Source of the DNA: Nitrosomonadales bacterium
GTDB taxonomy: Bacteria > Pseudomonadota > Gammaproteobacteria > Burkholderiales > SG8-41
Direction of reading: 5' to 3'
DNA: 13,218 bases
Assembly (NCBI GenBank): GCA_009885185.1
Contig: VFLF01000646.1
Location: forward strand, 1 to 13,218
The notes beneath the pieces are model-generated. The model saw only the letters and a list, made by a program, of their open reading frames with translations, made no database searches and was not told the DNA's origin. Positions 1 to 7,503 of this stretch are shown here, piece after piece. The translations under genes were made by a program, and so were the position numbers. Within the stretch, counting starts at the first letter, position 1; every line of letters starts with the position of its first letter.

Positions 1-1
1 G

Positions 2-1684
2 CATTTCGATGTCGATGTCGGCGGCTCGTATGGCGTCAAGCGCGGCATCAAGCATTCGGTGCTCATCGGTTATCTCGCGCGCAAGCTGGGCATGCCGGTG
101 CGCTTCATCGAAGACCGGCTCGAAAACATGCGCGGCGGCGACATGCAGGGGCCGGACCGGATTTTTGACATGCAGGCCGCGTTCGACAACGACGGCACGG
201 TGCGCGCGCTGAAAATCCGCGCGCTCGATGATGTCGGCGCGTATGCGGGCCGCGCGCCGTTGCAACTCGGTAAACCCATCACCGCGATCTGCGGGCCGTA
301 TCGCATCGGTGCTGTTGAATACGAGCCGATTTCGGTAATGACGAATAAAACGCCGCAGGAGGCGGTGCGCGGCTTCGGCCAGGCGCCGACCAACTTTGCG
401 CTGGAGCGCACGATGGATCACATCGCCCGCCACCTCGGCATGGATCGCATCGAGTTACGCCGTAAGAACTTGATTTTAAAGGAAGAATTTCCCTATCGCA
501 TTCCCAGTGGATCGAGCTACGATTCAGGCGACTATCACGCGGTGCTGGATAAAGCACTGCACGCGGCGGATTACCCCGCGTTGGTGAAAGCGCGCGATGC
601 CGCGCGCAAAGCCGGCTGCTACGCCGGCATCGGCATTGCCACCTGCCTTGAACCCAGCGGCGGCAATGCTTCGTTCGAGCCGCTGTTCAACGCGAAGAAC
701 GACACCACCACCTGGATGGATTCATGTCTGGTGCGTGTGGATTTGTCAGGCGCGGTGACTGGCGTGATGAATACCTCGTCGTCCGGTCAGGGCCACGAGA
801 CATTGGTGTCCACCGTGATCGGCGAAATTCTCGAACGCGATCCGGCAGGCATCCGTGTGGTGCGCGCCGATTCGCTGTCCGCGCTGCCGTCGAACAGCCC
901 GGTCGGCAGCCGCATGGCGATCATGCTCGGCGGTGCGGCGGCGGGTGCGGCGCGAAAAATACGCGACACCGTGATCGAAATTGCCGCGCACAATCTGGGT
1001 TGTACCATCGAGGCCGCTGAATACTCGGAAGGCAACGTATCGGTGCGCGGCCACCCCGACAAACGCCTGACCTGGGACGAAATCACCACCATCGCGCACC
1101 GCAAGTTTCACCAGATGCCGCCAGGCGTGGAGCCGGGCTTGCAGGCGAAATTTGTCTGGCAGGTGCCCACGGGCGGCGGTCTGCCCAACGCGCAAGGCGA
1201 GGTGCAAATCTATCCGTGCTACGCCTTCGAGACGCACATCGTTTACGTCGAACTCGACTCCGACACGCTGCGTCCCGACATCAAAAAGTATGTCTGCGGC
1301 CACGACTGTGGCGTGATGATCAGCCCCGACATCGTGCATGGCATGACCTACGGTGGCATCGCTCACGGCATCGGCGCAGCCTTGTATGAAAAATTCGCCT
1401 ACAGCGACGACGGCCAGTTGTTAAGCGGCAGCTTTATGGATTATCTGATTCCGAGCGCGATGGAAATCCCCGCCATCACCATCGTTGATCACTGCACGTC
1501 CTCGCCGCTCACCACCTTCGGGCAAAAGGGTTCGGGCGAGGCGGGGTATCTGGGCGCGCCGGCCGCTGTTGCGAATGCCGTCAACGATGCACTTCAACCC
1601 CTGGGCGTGAGCATCGAAACATTGCCGATGACGCAGGATGCGCTTTGGCGTACGATACAAACCGCGCAGAGAAAAACACCGTAA
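2..1684 (+). CDS. Xanthine dehydrogenase-family molybdopterin-binding large subunit (5' partial)
   Basis: The reading frame is open from the window edge and encodes 560 residues; family members are about 750-800 residues, so roughly the N-terminal 200 (the a/b hammerhead domain) lie outside. Counting visible residues, the sequence shows DVGGSYGVK (5-13, the GGxFGxK-type pterin motif with Ser-Tyr for Gly-Phe), AVRGFGQAP (121-129) and SGQGHET (261-267). Near the C-terminus KGSGEAG carries the glutamate that acts as catalytic base in this family. These enzymes hydroxylate aldehydes, purines or N-heteroaromatics with water as oxygen source and need FAD and [2Fe-2S] partners; none is visible on this side, so they may lie upstream. 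The AYRCSFR loop of form I CO dehydrogenase is absent, so it is not a CO dehydrogenase of that type. This is a one-piece subunit, unlike the split one at 4545-6961. Family is sure, substrate unknown. Confidence 0.93.
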   Translation, partial: HFDVDVGGSYGVKRGIKHSVLIGYLARKLGMPVRFIEDRLENMRGGDMQGPDRIFDMQAAFDNDGTVRALKIRALDDVGAYAGRAPLQLGKPITAICGPYRIGAVEYEPISVMTNKTPQEAVRGFGQAPTNFALERTMDHIARHLGMDRIELRRKNLILKEEFPYRIPSGSSYDSGDYHAVLDKALHAADYPALVKARDAARKAGCYAGIGIATCLEPSGGNASFEPLFNAKNDTTTWMDSCLVRVDLSGAVTGVMNTSSSGQGHETLVSTVIGEILERDPAGIRVVRADSLSALPSNSPVGSRMAIMLGGAAAGAARKIRDTVIEIAAHNLGCTIEAAEYSEGNVSVRGHPDKRLTWDEITTIAHRKFHQMPPGVEPGLQAKFVWQVPTGGGLPNAQGEVQIYPCYAFETHIVYVELDSDTLRPDIKKYVCGHDCGVMISPDIVHGMTYGGIAHGIGAALYEKFAYSDDGQLLSGSFMDYLIPSAMEIPAITIVDHCTSSPLTTFGQKGSGEAGYLGAPAAVANAVNDALQPLGVSIETLPMTQDALWRTIQTAQRKTP

Positions 1685-1696
1685 CATGCAACCCGC

Positions 1697-1722
1697 GTCG
1701 TTCCCGCGCAGGCGGGAACGAC
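1697..1722. repeat. REP-like perfect hairpin
   Basis: Arms GTCGTTCCCGC (1697-1707) and GCGGGAACGAC (1712-1722) are perfect reverse complements around the 4-base loop GCAG. The ATTCCCGC/GCGGGAAT-type stem is widespread as a short intergenic repeat in proteobacteria and resembles the neisserial dRS3 core. It lies 12 bases after the stop codon of the molybdenum subunit and 37 bases before the Bug receptor start. No U-tract follows, so it is more likely a REP-type mRNA-stabilising or attenuating element than a simple intrinsic terminator. Only this copy is seen in the window. Confidence 0.7.
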
Positions 1723-1759
1723 AGTGGTAGTAGTTGATCCGCCTGATTAAAGGATAGCC

Positions 1760-2734
1760 ATGAAAAAACTCGCAGCCACGCTGAGCGCTCTACTATTCGC
1801 CTCCGCCGCCTTCGCGCAAACCGCCGATCCCGCCCCCGGCTGGCCGAACAAAACACTGCGCGTGGTGGTGCCCTTCACGCCGGGCAGCGCAACGGATGCC
1901 GTGGCGCGGCTGGTGAGCGAACGGCTGGGCGCGCAACTTGCGCAGACCATCGTGGTGGAAAACCGCCCCGGCGCGGGCGGCACCATCGGTGTAGCCGTCG
2001 CGGCCAAGGCCAATCCTGACGGCTATACGATTCTGGTGCATTCGTCGTCGTACACCGTCACGCCGACTACCTACCCCAACACGCATTACGACACGCTGCG
2101 CGATCTCACGGGCATCACGCCGCTCGCCAATCTGCCCAATGTGCTGGTGATTGCGCCCTCCAAAAACATACGCTCGGTCAAAGAATTGATCGCGATGGCG
2201 AAGGCCAAGCCGGGTTCGCTCACCTACGCCTCGGCAGGCGCGGGCAGCGCCACGCAACTTAACGCTGAGCGCTTTCGTCTGGGCGCGGGGCTCGAAGGCA
2301 CGCATGTGCCGTTCAAAGGCACGCCCGAAGCGCTGACTGAAATTATCACCGGGCGCATCGACATTTATTTCTGCCCGGTGATTTCAGTGTTGCAGTTCAT
2401 CAAAGAAGGGCGGCTGCTGGGCCTCGCGATGGGCAGCACCAAACGCTCGTCCGCGTTGCCCGATCTGCCCACCACGCTGGAGGCGGGCGTGCCGAATTCG
2501 GATTACAACTTCTGGGTCGGCATGGTGGTGCCGGCGAAAACGCCCGTCGGCGTGATCGGCAAACTGCATCAGGCCACGGTGAAAACGCTGCAAGTACCGG
2601 AAACCACCGAGCGCATGGCGCGGCTCGGCGCGGAGCAGATGATCATGACGCCGCGCGAATTCGACGCCCATATCAAGACCGAGATCGGCATCAACGCCAC
2701 CCTGGTGAAGGCCGCGAAGATCAACGTCAATTGA
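1760..2734 (+). CDS. Bug-family (TctC-like) periplasmic tricarboxylate/organic-acid receptor
   Basis: The 324-residue product has a classic Sec signal peptide (Lys-Lys, hydrophobic core, AFA cleavage near residue 20) followed by the Bug fold: KTLRVVVPFTPGSATDAVAR near the start of the mature protein, VENRPGAGGTIG and the PDGYT signature. Bug proteins are substrate receptors, usually of carboxylates and related small acids, for tripartite tricarboxylate transporters. No TctA or TctB membrane gene is visible, so this is an orphan receptor, as is common in Burkholderiales. The start is supported by AAAGGA a few bases upstream of the ATG. It follows the molybdenum subunit by 75 bp, including the hairpin at 1697-1722, and may share its substrate pathway. 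Family confident, ligand unknown. Confidence 0.93.
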   Translation: MKKLAATLSALLFASAAFAQTADPAPGWPNKTLRVVVPFTPGSATDAVARLVSERLGAQLAQTIVVENRPGAGGTIGVAVAAKANPDGYTILVHSSSYTVTPTTYPNTHYDTLRDLTGITPLANLPNVLVIAPSKNIRSVKELIAMAKAKPGSLTYASAGAGSATQLNAERFRLGAGLEGTHVPFKGTPEALTEIITGRIDIYFCPVISVLQFIKEGRLLGLAMGSTKRSSALPDLPTTLEAGVPNSDYNFWVGMVVPAKTPVGVIGKLHQATVKTLQVPETTERMARLGAEQMIMTPREFDAHIKTEIGINATLVKAAKINVN

Positions 2735-2753
2735 AAGCACGATTGAAAACCCC

Positions 2754-2954
2754 ATGGAAGACCGCCTCGAAAAAATCGAAACCAAACTCAGCCTGGCGGA
2801 AGACCTGCTGGAGGAGTTGAACAAGACCGTCTACCGGCAGCAGGAACAGATCGAGCAACTGCAACGCGCGGTGGTGACGCTGCGCGAACAGGTGCGCGCC
2901 GCGCAGCCGAACGAGCCGCGTAATTTGCATGACGAGATTCCTCCGCATTACTAG
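2754..2954 (+). CDS. slyX: SlyX-family small coiled-coil protein
   Basis: This 66-residue protein has the SlyX layout: a charged, heptad-rich N-terminal coiled coil over about residues 1-50 (leucines spaced through KLSLAEDLLEELN and QIEQLQRAVVTL), then a short Pro-rich tail ending PPHY, typical of the family. SlyX was named from an E. coli gene next to slyD, and its biochemical role is not established. The ATG is 19 bp after the Bug stop codon and has no strong Shine-Dalgarno sequence, so it may depend on read-through from the receptor gene. The next start codon lies 3 bp after its stop, pointing to co-transcription with the DUF6929-like gene. Confidence 0.9.
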   Translation: MEDRLEKIETKLSLAEDLLEELNKTVYRQQEQIEQLQRAVVTLREQVRAAQPNEPRNLHDEIPPHY

Positions 2955-2957
2955 CCG

Positions 2958-3929
2958 GTGATTCAGCTTACTAAAATCCGCGAGCTGAACCTAACCGGCG
3001 CGGCGACGGGTGCCCGCCCCGCGCACCTCGCGGCCGCCAGCGGACTGGTGCGCACTGCGTCGCACCTTTACGTGGTGGCAGACGATGAATTGCATCTCGG
3101 CGTGTTCCCCGCAAGCGGCACGCAAGCGGGCAGCCTGACGCGGCTATTTGATGGCGCGTTGCCGGATGCCCACGCGCAACGCAAGGCGCGTAAACCTGAT
3201 CTGGAAACGCTGATGCGGCTGCCGCCATTTGCCGGTTATGCCTACGGCGCACTGCTGGCACTCGGCTCCGGCTCTACAGGCCAGCGTCACCGGGGCGCGC
3301 TATTGCCGCTGGATGCGCAGGGCATCGTTAGTTGTCGCGTACGCGAGGTTGATCAGTCGGCATTGCTCGCCAAGCTGGACGCACACATTGCCGCGCTGAA
3401 TATCGAAGGCGGCTTCGTCAATGGCAGTGAACTGTGCCTGCTCCAGCGCGGCAACAAAAAAAAGGGGGCCAACGCGCTGATACGCTTTGCGTTGGCGCCG
3501 CTGCTGAACGCACTGGCAGTGCACACTGGCACGGCCGAGCACACCGGCATGGTCGCGCACGCTGACTTGCCCGCGCTGCTGCCGTTAGCCATACACCCCG
3601 TCGCTCTCGATGACATCAACGGCGCGCCATTGACATTCACCGATGGTGCGGCCTCGCCCAACGGCGACATTGTTTTCAGCGCGGTCGCCGAGAACACCAA
3701 AGATCACTACGACGACGGCCCATGCCTCGACGCGGCGATTGGCATCATGACGCACGACGGCAAGCCGCGCTGTCTGCACCGGCTAGATCAGCCGCACAAA
3801 ATTGAAGGCATCGATGCCCGTGTGGCGGATGACGTGATCCACTTGCTGTTGGTAACCGATGCCGACAATGCGGAGATTCCCGCCAGCCTTTTCTCCGCCA
3901 TGCTGGCGTTGCCCCGCCGCTCAGGGTGA
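2958..3929 (+). CDS. DUF6929-like protein of unknown function
   Basis: The product is 323 residues with a GTG start 3 bp after the slyX stop; no clear Shine-Dalgarno is seen, so translation may be coupled to slyX. The N-terminal pattern HLAAASGLV...LYVVADDELHLGVF and the later IEGGF and LLQRGN stretches match my memory of the DUF6929 family, which resembles phytase-like beta-propellers; that assignment is from recall. No signal peptide or membrane segment is evident, suggesting a cytoplasmic protein. Around residues 166-171 the gene has 8 A followed by 5 G (3456-3468), encoding N-K-K-K-G, a tract prone to slippage. The frame is intact through it. No reaction can be assigned. Confidence 0.82.
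   Translation: MIQLTKIRELNLTGAATGARPAHLAAASGLVRTASHLYVVADDELHLGVFPASGTQAGSLTRLFDGALPDAHAQRKARKPDLETLMRLPPFAGYAYGALLALGSGSTGQRHRGALLPLDAQGIVSCRVREVDQSALLAKLDAHIAALNIEGGFVNGSELCLLQRGNKKKGANALIRFALAPLLNALAVHTGTAEHTGMVAHADLPALLPLAIHPVALDDINGAPLTFTDGAASPNGDIVFSAVAENTKDHYDDGPCLDAAIGIMTHDGKPRCLHRLDQPHKIEGIDARVADDVIHLLLVTDADNAEIPASLFSAMLALPRRSG
3456..3468 (+). other. A8G5 homopolymer tract with in-frame A-AAA-AAG slippery heptamer
   Basis: Within the DUF6929-like gene the codons AAC AAA AAA AAG GGG GCC contain A_AAA_AAG at 3458-3464 in the same phase as the dnaX programmed frameshift site. A -1 slip here would enter a frame ending at TGA 3563-3565, adding about 33 codons and truncating the protein. 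I see no supporting Shine-Dalgarno or strong downstream stem, so programmed use is unproven. Confidence 0.4.
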
Positions 3930-3981
3930 CTTGAAGTGGATCGCGGTCTCACGCCCCATGCTGCAGAATATCAGCAGAAGG

Positions 3982-3987
3982 TAAAAT
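3982..3987 (+). promoter_or_regulatory. Candidate -10 element (TAAAAT) for a leaderless DUF2721 transcript
   Basis: TAAAAT differs from TATAAT at one base. If its last base is -7, the start of transcription falls on position 3994, the A of the ATG. No convincing -35 hexamer is found 17 bp upstream. AGAAGG lies just upstream, but too far from the ATG (about 11 bases) for an ideal ribosome site. An ATG inside the element (3985) begins a three-codon ORF (M-Q-S) whose TGA overlaps the real ATG. Confidence 0.35.
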
Positions 3988-3993
3988 GCAATC

Positions 3994-4434
3994 ATGATCC
4001 CCAACACCGTCCTGCAGGCCATCCAACTCGCAGTCGCGCCGATATTCATGCTCGCCGCGGTGGCGGCGATGATCGGCACCGTGGCAACTCGGCTCGCGCG
4101 CATCGTTGATCGTGCACGCGCACTGGAAGAGCGGCTGGATTCCGGCGCAGCAAAGAACCCCGATGCGATTTTTTGGGAGCTTAACCGGCTGGTGCTGCGC
4201 GGCAGCCTCTGCAACTGGTCGGTGGGTCTGCTGGCGATCTGCGGCATGCTGATTGGCGCAACCGTGATGGTGCTATTCGTGGGCGAGGCCTATTCCCCAC
4301 GCACCGAGAAGATTGTTCCCTGGACGTTTCTCAGTGCGGTAGGCGCCTTCGTACTGGCGTTGTTACTGTTTCTGGCAGAGACATTGCTCGCATCGCACGT
4401 GCTTCGGTTCGGCAGACGGGCCGCGCGCAAATAA
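3994..4434 (+). CDS. DUF2721 family membrane protein
   Basis: The 146-residue protein begins with the DUF2721 signature: a hydrophobic helix running into IGTVATRLARIVDRARALEER at about residues 26-47. Two more hydrophobic segments follow (about 77-98 and 108-133), ending in a basic tail GRRAARK. This predicts three membrane helices with a charged loop after the first. The family is widespread in proteobacteria and has no known function. The gene is separated by 64 bp from the DUF6929-like gene, with its own possible promoter, and faces the Mo hydroxylase operon convergently across a 110-bp gap (4435-4544) in which I see no clear terminator. Family assignment is good; nothing can be said of function. 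Confidence 0.88.
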   Translation: MIPNTVLQAIQLAVAPIFMLAAVAAMIGTVATRLARIVDRARALEERLDSGAAKNPDAIFWELNRLVLRGSLCNWSVGLLAICGMLIGATVMVLFVGEAYSPRTEKIVPWTFLSAVGAFVLALLLFLAETLLASHVLRFGRRAARK

Positions 4435-4544
4435 CCGGCAGGCCGTTGGCGCCTGACCTGAACAACGCCATTCGTAACATCGCGCACAAAACACAATTGG
4501 CTTTACGATCGCCCTGGAAAATTGAAACTCGGGCTGCCGGAAGT

Positions 4545-5564
4545 TCAGCTTGAGATGAGTCCTGGCGTCGCTTGCCCGCTTTTCGCCTTGATGGCAGCCA
4601 GTATTTTGTCGGCAGTGGCCGGCAGCGTGGTGATGCGCACGCCCACCGCGTTATGAATCGCGTTGATGATCGCCGCCGCAGTCGGCACCGACGTCGGCTC
4701 ACCGACGCCCTTGGCGCCAAACGGGCCGGTGGGATCGAAGCTCTGCACGATATCCACCTCGATTTCCGGCATGTCGAGGCTCGTCGGCACAATGTAGTTG
4801 GTGAGATTGGGGTTCACCACGCGACCGGCATCGTTGAACAGCATCTGCTCGTGCAGCGCAAAGCCTATGCCCATGGATATGCCGCCTTCGACCTGGCCTT
4901 CGACCAGCATCGGGTTGATCGCGGTGCCGCAATCGTGGGCTGCAACAATACGCAGGACCTCCACTTCGCCGGTCTCGTCGTCGACGTCCACCTCCGCGAT
5001 CTGCGTGGCATAGACGTAAGTACTGAACGGCTTGCCCTGGCCGGTTTCCGGGTCCAGCGCCACGGTGGGCGGGTTCCATGATGCGCTGCCGATGGCGGGT
5101 TGGCCCATCACCACCTGCGCGCGGTGCGCCACCTCACCGATCGCAAGGCTGCGTTGCGGAAAACCTTTCACCTGAATCTTGCGGTCACGGGCATCGAGTT
5201 GGTCGGCGCGCACGCCCAGCAGCGGCGCCGCGATCTCGAACAGAATTTCCTTCGCCTTTGCCGCGGCAAGCCGTATCGCATTCCCTGTCACGTAGGTCGT
5301 GCGACTGGCGATCGCGCCCGTATCCATGGGCGTAACATCGGTGTCACCGGAGACGACATGCACATCGTCGGTCGCGATGCCCAGTTCTTCAGCCGCTATC
5401 TGGCCCAGAACGGTGAGCGCGCCCTGTCCCGTTTCCACGGTACCGGTCAGCACGGTGGCGGTGCCATCTTCGTTGACCTTGACCGTCGCAGCGCTGGGAT
5501 TCGCCGCGACCGTGAATCCGATCGGGTACCACATGCACGCAATGCCGTGTCCGCGCCGTTTCAT
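4545..5564 (-). CDS. Molybdenum hydroxylase, C-terminal half of split molybdopterin subunit
   Basis: Starting at the ATG that overlaps the upstream stop (ATGA, 5561-5564), the product is 339 residues and corresponds to the second Mo-cofactor domain of xanthine dehydrogenase-type enzymes. Visible motifs are TGTVETGQGAL (40-50), SRTTYVTGNA (87-96), AAHDCGTAINP (208-218) and KGVGEP (285-290), whose E289 is the expected catalytic base. GGAAGGA about 9 bases before the ATG is a credible ribosome site, which favours a real gene start over a sequencing frameshift. Together with the 466-residue upstream protein it makes about 800 residues, the size of a whole subunit. The same division into large and medium Mo subunits is known in nicotinate dehydrogenase of Eubacterium barkeri. 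The frame stays open upstream to 5900, but that part is antisense noise overlapping the N-terminal half. Last gene of the operon. Confidence 0.93.
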   Translation of the reverse strand: MKRRGHGIACMWYPIGFTVAANPSAATVKVNEDGTATVLTGTVETGQGALTVLGQIAAEELGIATDDVHVVSGDTDVTPMDTGAIASRTTYVTGNAIRLAAAKAKEILFEIAAPLLGVRADQLDARDRKIQVKGFPQRSLAIGEVAHRAQVVMGQPAIGSASWNPPTVALDPETGQGKPFSTYVYATQIAEVDVDDETGEVEVLRIVAAHDCGTAINPMLVEGQVEGGISMGIGFALHEQMLFNDAGRVVNPNLTNYIVPTSLDMPEIEVDIVQSFDPTGPFGAKGVGEPTSVPTAAAIINAIHNAVGVRITTLPATADKILAAIKAKSGQATPGLISS

Positions 5565-6961
5565 GGCCGCTCGTCCTTCCAGCCGAAGCGCTGCGCGGCC
5601 TGACGCAGCGATTCCTTGACTACCACGCTGTGGAGCACCTGCCCGGTAGGACTTGCCGATCCCTCCACGAAAACGTTGCGCAGGCGAATCTCCAGCGGGT
5701 CGATGCCGAGGGCTTGCGCGATCTCGTCCATCTGCGACTCGTAGGCAAAGCACACTTGCGGCGCGCCGAAGCCGCGCATCGCGCCAGTCATGGTTTTGTT
5801 GGTGTAGACGACATGCGCTTCCACCAGCAGATTCTCGATCTGGTAGGGACCGGGCGACAGTATCGCCGCCTTGCCGATGGTGGTCTCGCTCCACGAGCAA
5901 TAGGCGCCGCCATCAAGCACCAGTCGCACCTTGCGTGCGAGGATGCGGCCGTCGGACGTGACGCCGGTCTTGTAATGCATGATGATCGGGTGGCGCGTGG
6001 TGGTGGCGGTGAACTCCTCGGCGCGCGTGTAGACACCCTTGACCGGACGACCCGTCTTTTTCGACAACAGTGCCAACACCGGCTCCTGCGTGATCTCGTT
6101 CTTGCCGCCGAAATTACCGCCGACAATGGTGCCAATCATGCGAATGCGGTTGTGCGGCAGCTTGAGTGTGCGCGCAAGGTCGGCGCGTGCAAGAGTGATA
6201 CGGCCGATTGTGCACCAGATGGTTACGCGCCCATTGGCGTCCCACTCAGCAATCGCCGCATGCGGCTCCAGCGAGACGTGCTCCACCATCTGGGTGCGAT
6301 ACTGTCTTTCGAAAATATGGTCGGATTTGGCGAAGCCCTGCTCGACGTCACCCCTCCTGATGACTTTGCTCGCGTAGACGTTGCTCGCCGGCGGATGCAC
6401 TTTCGGCGCGTCCTCGCGCATCGCTTGCAGCGGATCGAATACCGCCGGCAGCAGCGCGTATTCGACCTTGATACGGTCGAGGGCGGCGTTCGCGATTTCC
6501 TCAGTGACGGCAGCCACTGCAGCGACGCCGTCACCCGCGTGAAAGACGCGCTCATCGGCCAGAATCGGTTGATCCTGCAACGAAGGCCCAAAACTGTTAA
6601 CCGGGATATCGCAGCCGGTCAACACCGCCATCACGCCCGGCATCGCTTCGGCGGCACTGGTATCGATGCTGACGATGCGCGCGCTGGCCACATTCGCGCG
6701 CTTGATCCGGGCGTGCAGCATGCCGGGAAAAGCGAGGTCATCGATGTAGCGGGTTTGGCCCAGACCATGCATGCGCCCGTCGGGACGCGTTGCACGCTGC
6801 CCCACCGCGGGCGTTTGCTGCCGCACGTTCGGCACCAGCGTTTCGATGGGATACGGCACTGCGGGCGCGACGGCAGGAAGCCGCATTTCCTGAGCGGAAG
6901 GGAGCCAGTCCACTCGCGCAATCGGCTGTCCCGCATTGGCGATCTTCCTATTGTCAGCCAT
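5561..6961 (-). CDS. Molybdenum hydroxylase, N-terminal half of split molybdopterin subunit
   Basis: The 466-residue product carries the a/b hammerhead domain (about 62-190, beginning GLGQTRYIDDLAFPG) and the first Mo-cofactor domain: EPHAAIAEW (232-240), VGGNFGGK (280-287) and AMRGFGAPQ (394-402). It stops at ...GWKDERP just where unsplit homologues continue, and the stop overlaps the next start by ATGA. It should pair with the 339-residue protein to bind the molybdopterin cofactor and substrate. About 60 residues precede the hammerhead, more than usual; GQPIARVD (11-18) and GQRATRPD (54-61) look like two versions of the same family start motif. The ATG is preceded by AGAGG and lies 26 bp after the FeS gene. 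Substrate not deducible; N-heteroaromatic or aldehyde hydroxylation are the usual roles. Confidence 0.93.
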   Translation of the reverse strand: MADNRKIANAGQPIARVDWLPSAQEMRLPAVAPAVPYPIETLVPNVRQQTPAVGQRATRPDGRMHGLGQTRYIDDLAFPGMLHARIKRANVASARIVSIDTSAAEAMPGVMAVLTGCDIPVNSFGPSLQDQPILADERVFHAGDGVAAVAAVTEEIANAALDRIKVEYALLPAVFDPLQAMREDAPKVHPPASNVYASKVIRRGDVEQGFAKSDHIFERQYRTQMVEHVSLEPHAAIAEWDANGRVTIWCTIGRITLARADLARTLKLPHNRIRMIGTIVGGNFGGKNEITQEPVLALLSKKTGRPVKGVYTRAEEFTATTTRHPIIMHYKTGVTSDGRILARKVRLVLDGGAYCSWSETTIGKAAILSPGPYQIENLLVEAHVVYTNKTMTGAMRGFGAPQVCFAYESQMDEIAQALGIDPLEIRLRNVFVEGSASPTGQVLHSVVVKESLRQAAQRFGWKDERP

Positions 6962-6987
6962 GGTGCGCCTCTGCGAATTTTAAGCAT

Positions 6988-7503
6988 TCACCGCGTGTTT
7001 TCATCGCCAACTCCGGGTGCGCTGCGTTCGCCCGGCGCCGCGCTTAGGGCACGCGCGGCATCCAGCACAGCGTCTATCATTTTTGTATAGCCAGTACACC
7101 GGCACAGATTGCCAGCGATCGCATCGCGTATCTCGTGGCGCGTCGGATGCGGATTCTCGTCAAGCAATGTTTTTGCGGACAGGATGACGCCGGGCCCGCA
7201 AAAGCCGCATTGCAGCGAGGCGTGATCCTCGAACGCTTTTTGCAGCGGGTGCAACGCCTCACGCGTGGCCAGTCCTTCAATGGTCAGCACGTCGCGGCCC
7301 TCGGCCTGGCTGACTAGCATCAGACACGCGTTGACCGTCTTGCCATCCACGATGACCGTGCAAGCGCCACAGTCGCCGGCATCGCAACCCAGCTTGGCGC
7401 CTGTCAGGTTGAAAGTCTCGCGCAGCAGCTTGAGCAATGTCGTCTCGGGCGGCACGCTCGCCGTGCGCCACTCGCCGTTGATGCGGATCGCCACCTCCGT
7501 CAC
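6988..7503 (-). CDS. Molybdenum hydroxylase [2Fe-2S] subunit
   Basis: This 171-residue protein is the electron-transfer subunit with two [2Fe-2S] clusters. The N-terminal plant-ferredoxin-type cluster uses C40, C45, C48 and C60 (GCDAGDCGAC). The C-terminal four-helix cluster uses C99, C102, C134 and C136 (QCGFCGPG and NLCRCTGY). All eight cysteines are present; the usual Thr of CGFCTPG is Gly here. It would pass electrons from the Mo centre to the FAD subunit. The GTG start overlaps the FAD gene's TGA by four bases (GTGA, 7500-7503), with AAGGGG upstream, so translation is probably coupled. There is no signal peptide or Tat motif, placing the enzyme in the cytoplasm. Confidence 0.96.
   Translation of the reverse strand: MTEVAIRINGEWRTASVPPETTLLKLLRETFNLTGAKLGCDAGDCGACTVIVDGKTVNACLMLVSQAEGRDVLTIEGLATREALHPLQKAFEDHASLQCGFCGPGVILSAKTLLDENPHPTRHEIRDAIAGNLCRCTGYTKMIDAVLDAARALSAAPGERSAPGVGDENTR

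Noticed and set aside
746..1366. Open frame of 206 codons on the minus strand
   Set aside because: It is antisense to the first Mo subunit, His/Arg-rich, without a family resemblance or ribosome site.
4435..4540. CCGGCAG and CTGCCGG inverted pair across the convergent gap
   Set aside because: The 7-base arms are over 90 bases apart in GC-rich DNA, so chance is likely, and there is no U-tract.
5565..5900. Upstream extension of the C-terminal Mo half
   Set aside because: It overlaps the real coding frame of the N-terminal half and its residues resemble no hydroxylase sequence; the ATG at 5564 has a good ribosome site.
5630..7090. Long open frame (486 codons) on the plus strand
   Set aside because: It lies opposite the Mo subunit genes, shows no recognisable motif, and is the expected mirror frame of GC-rich coding DNA.
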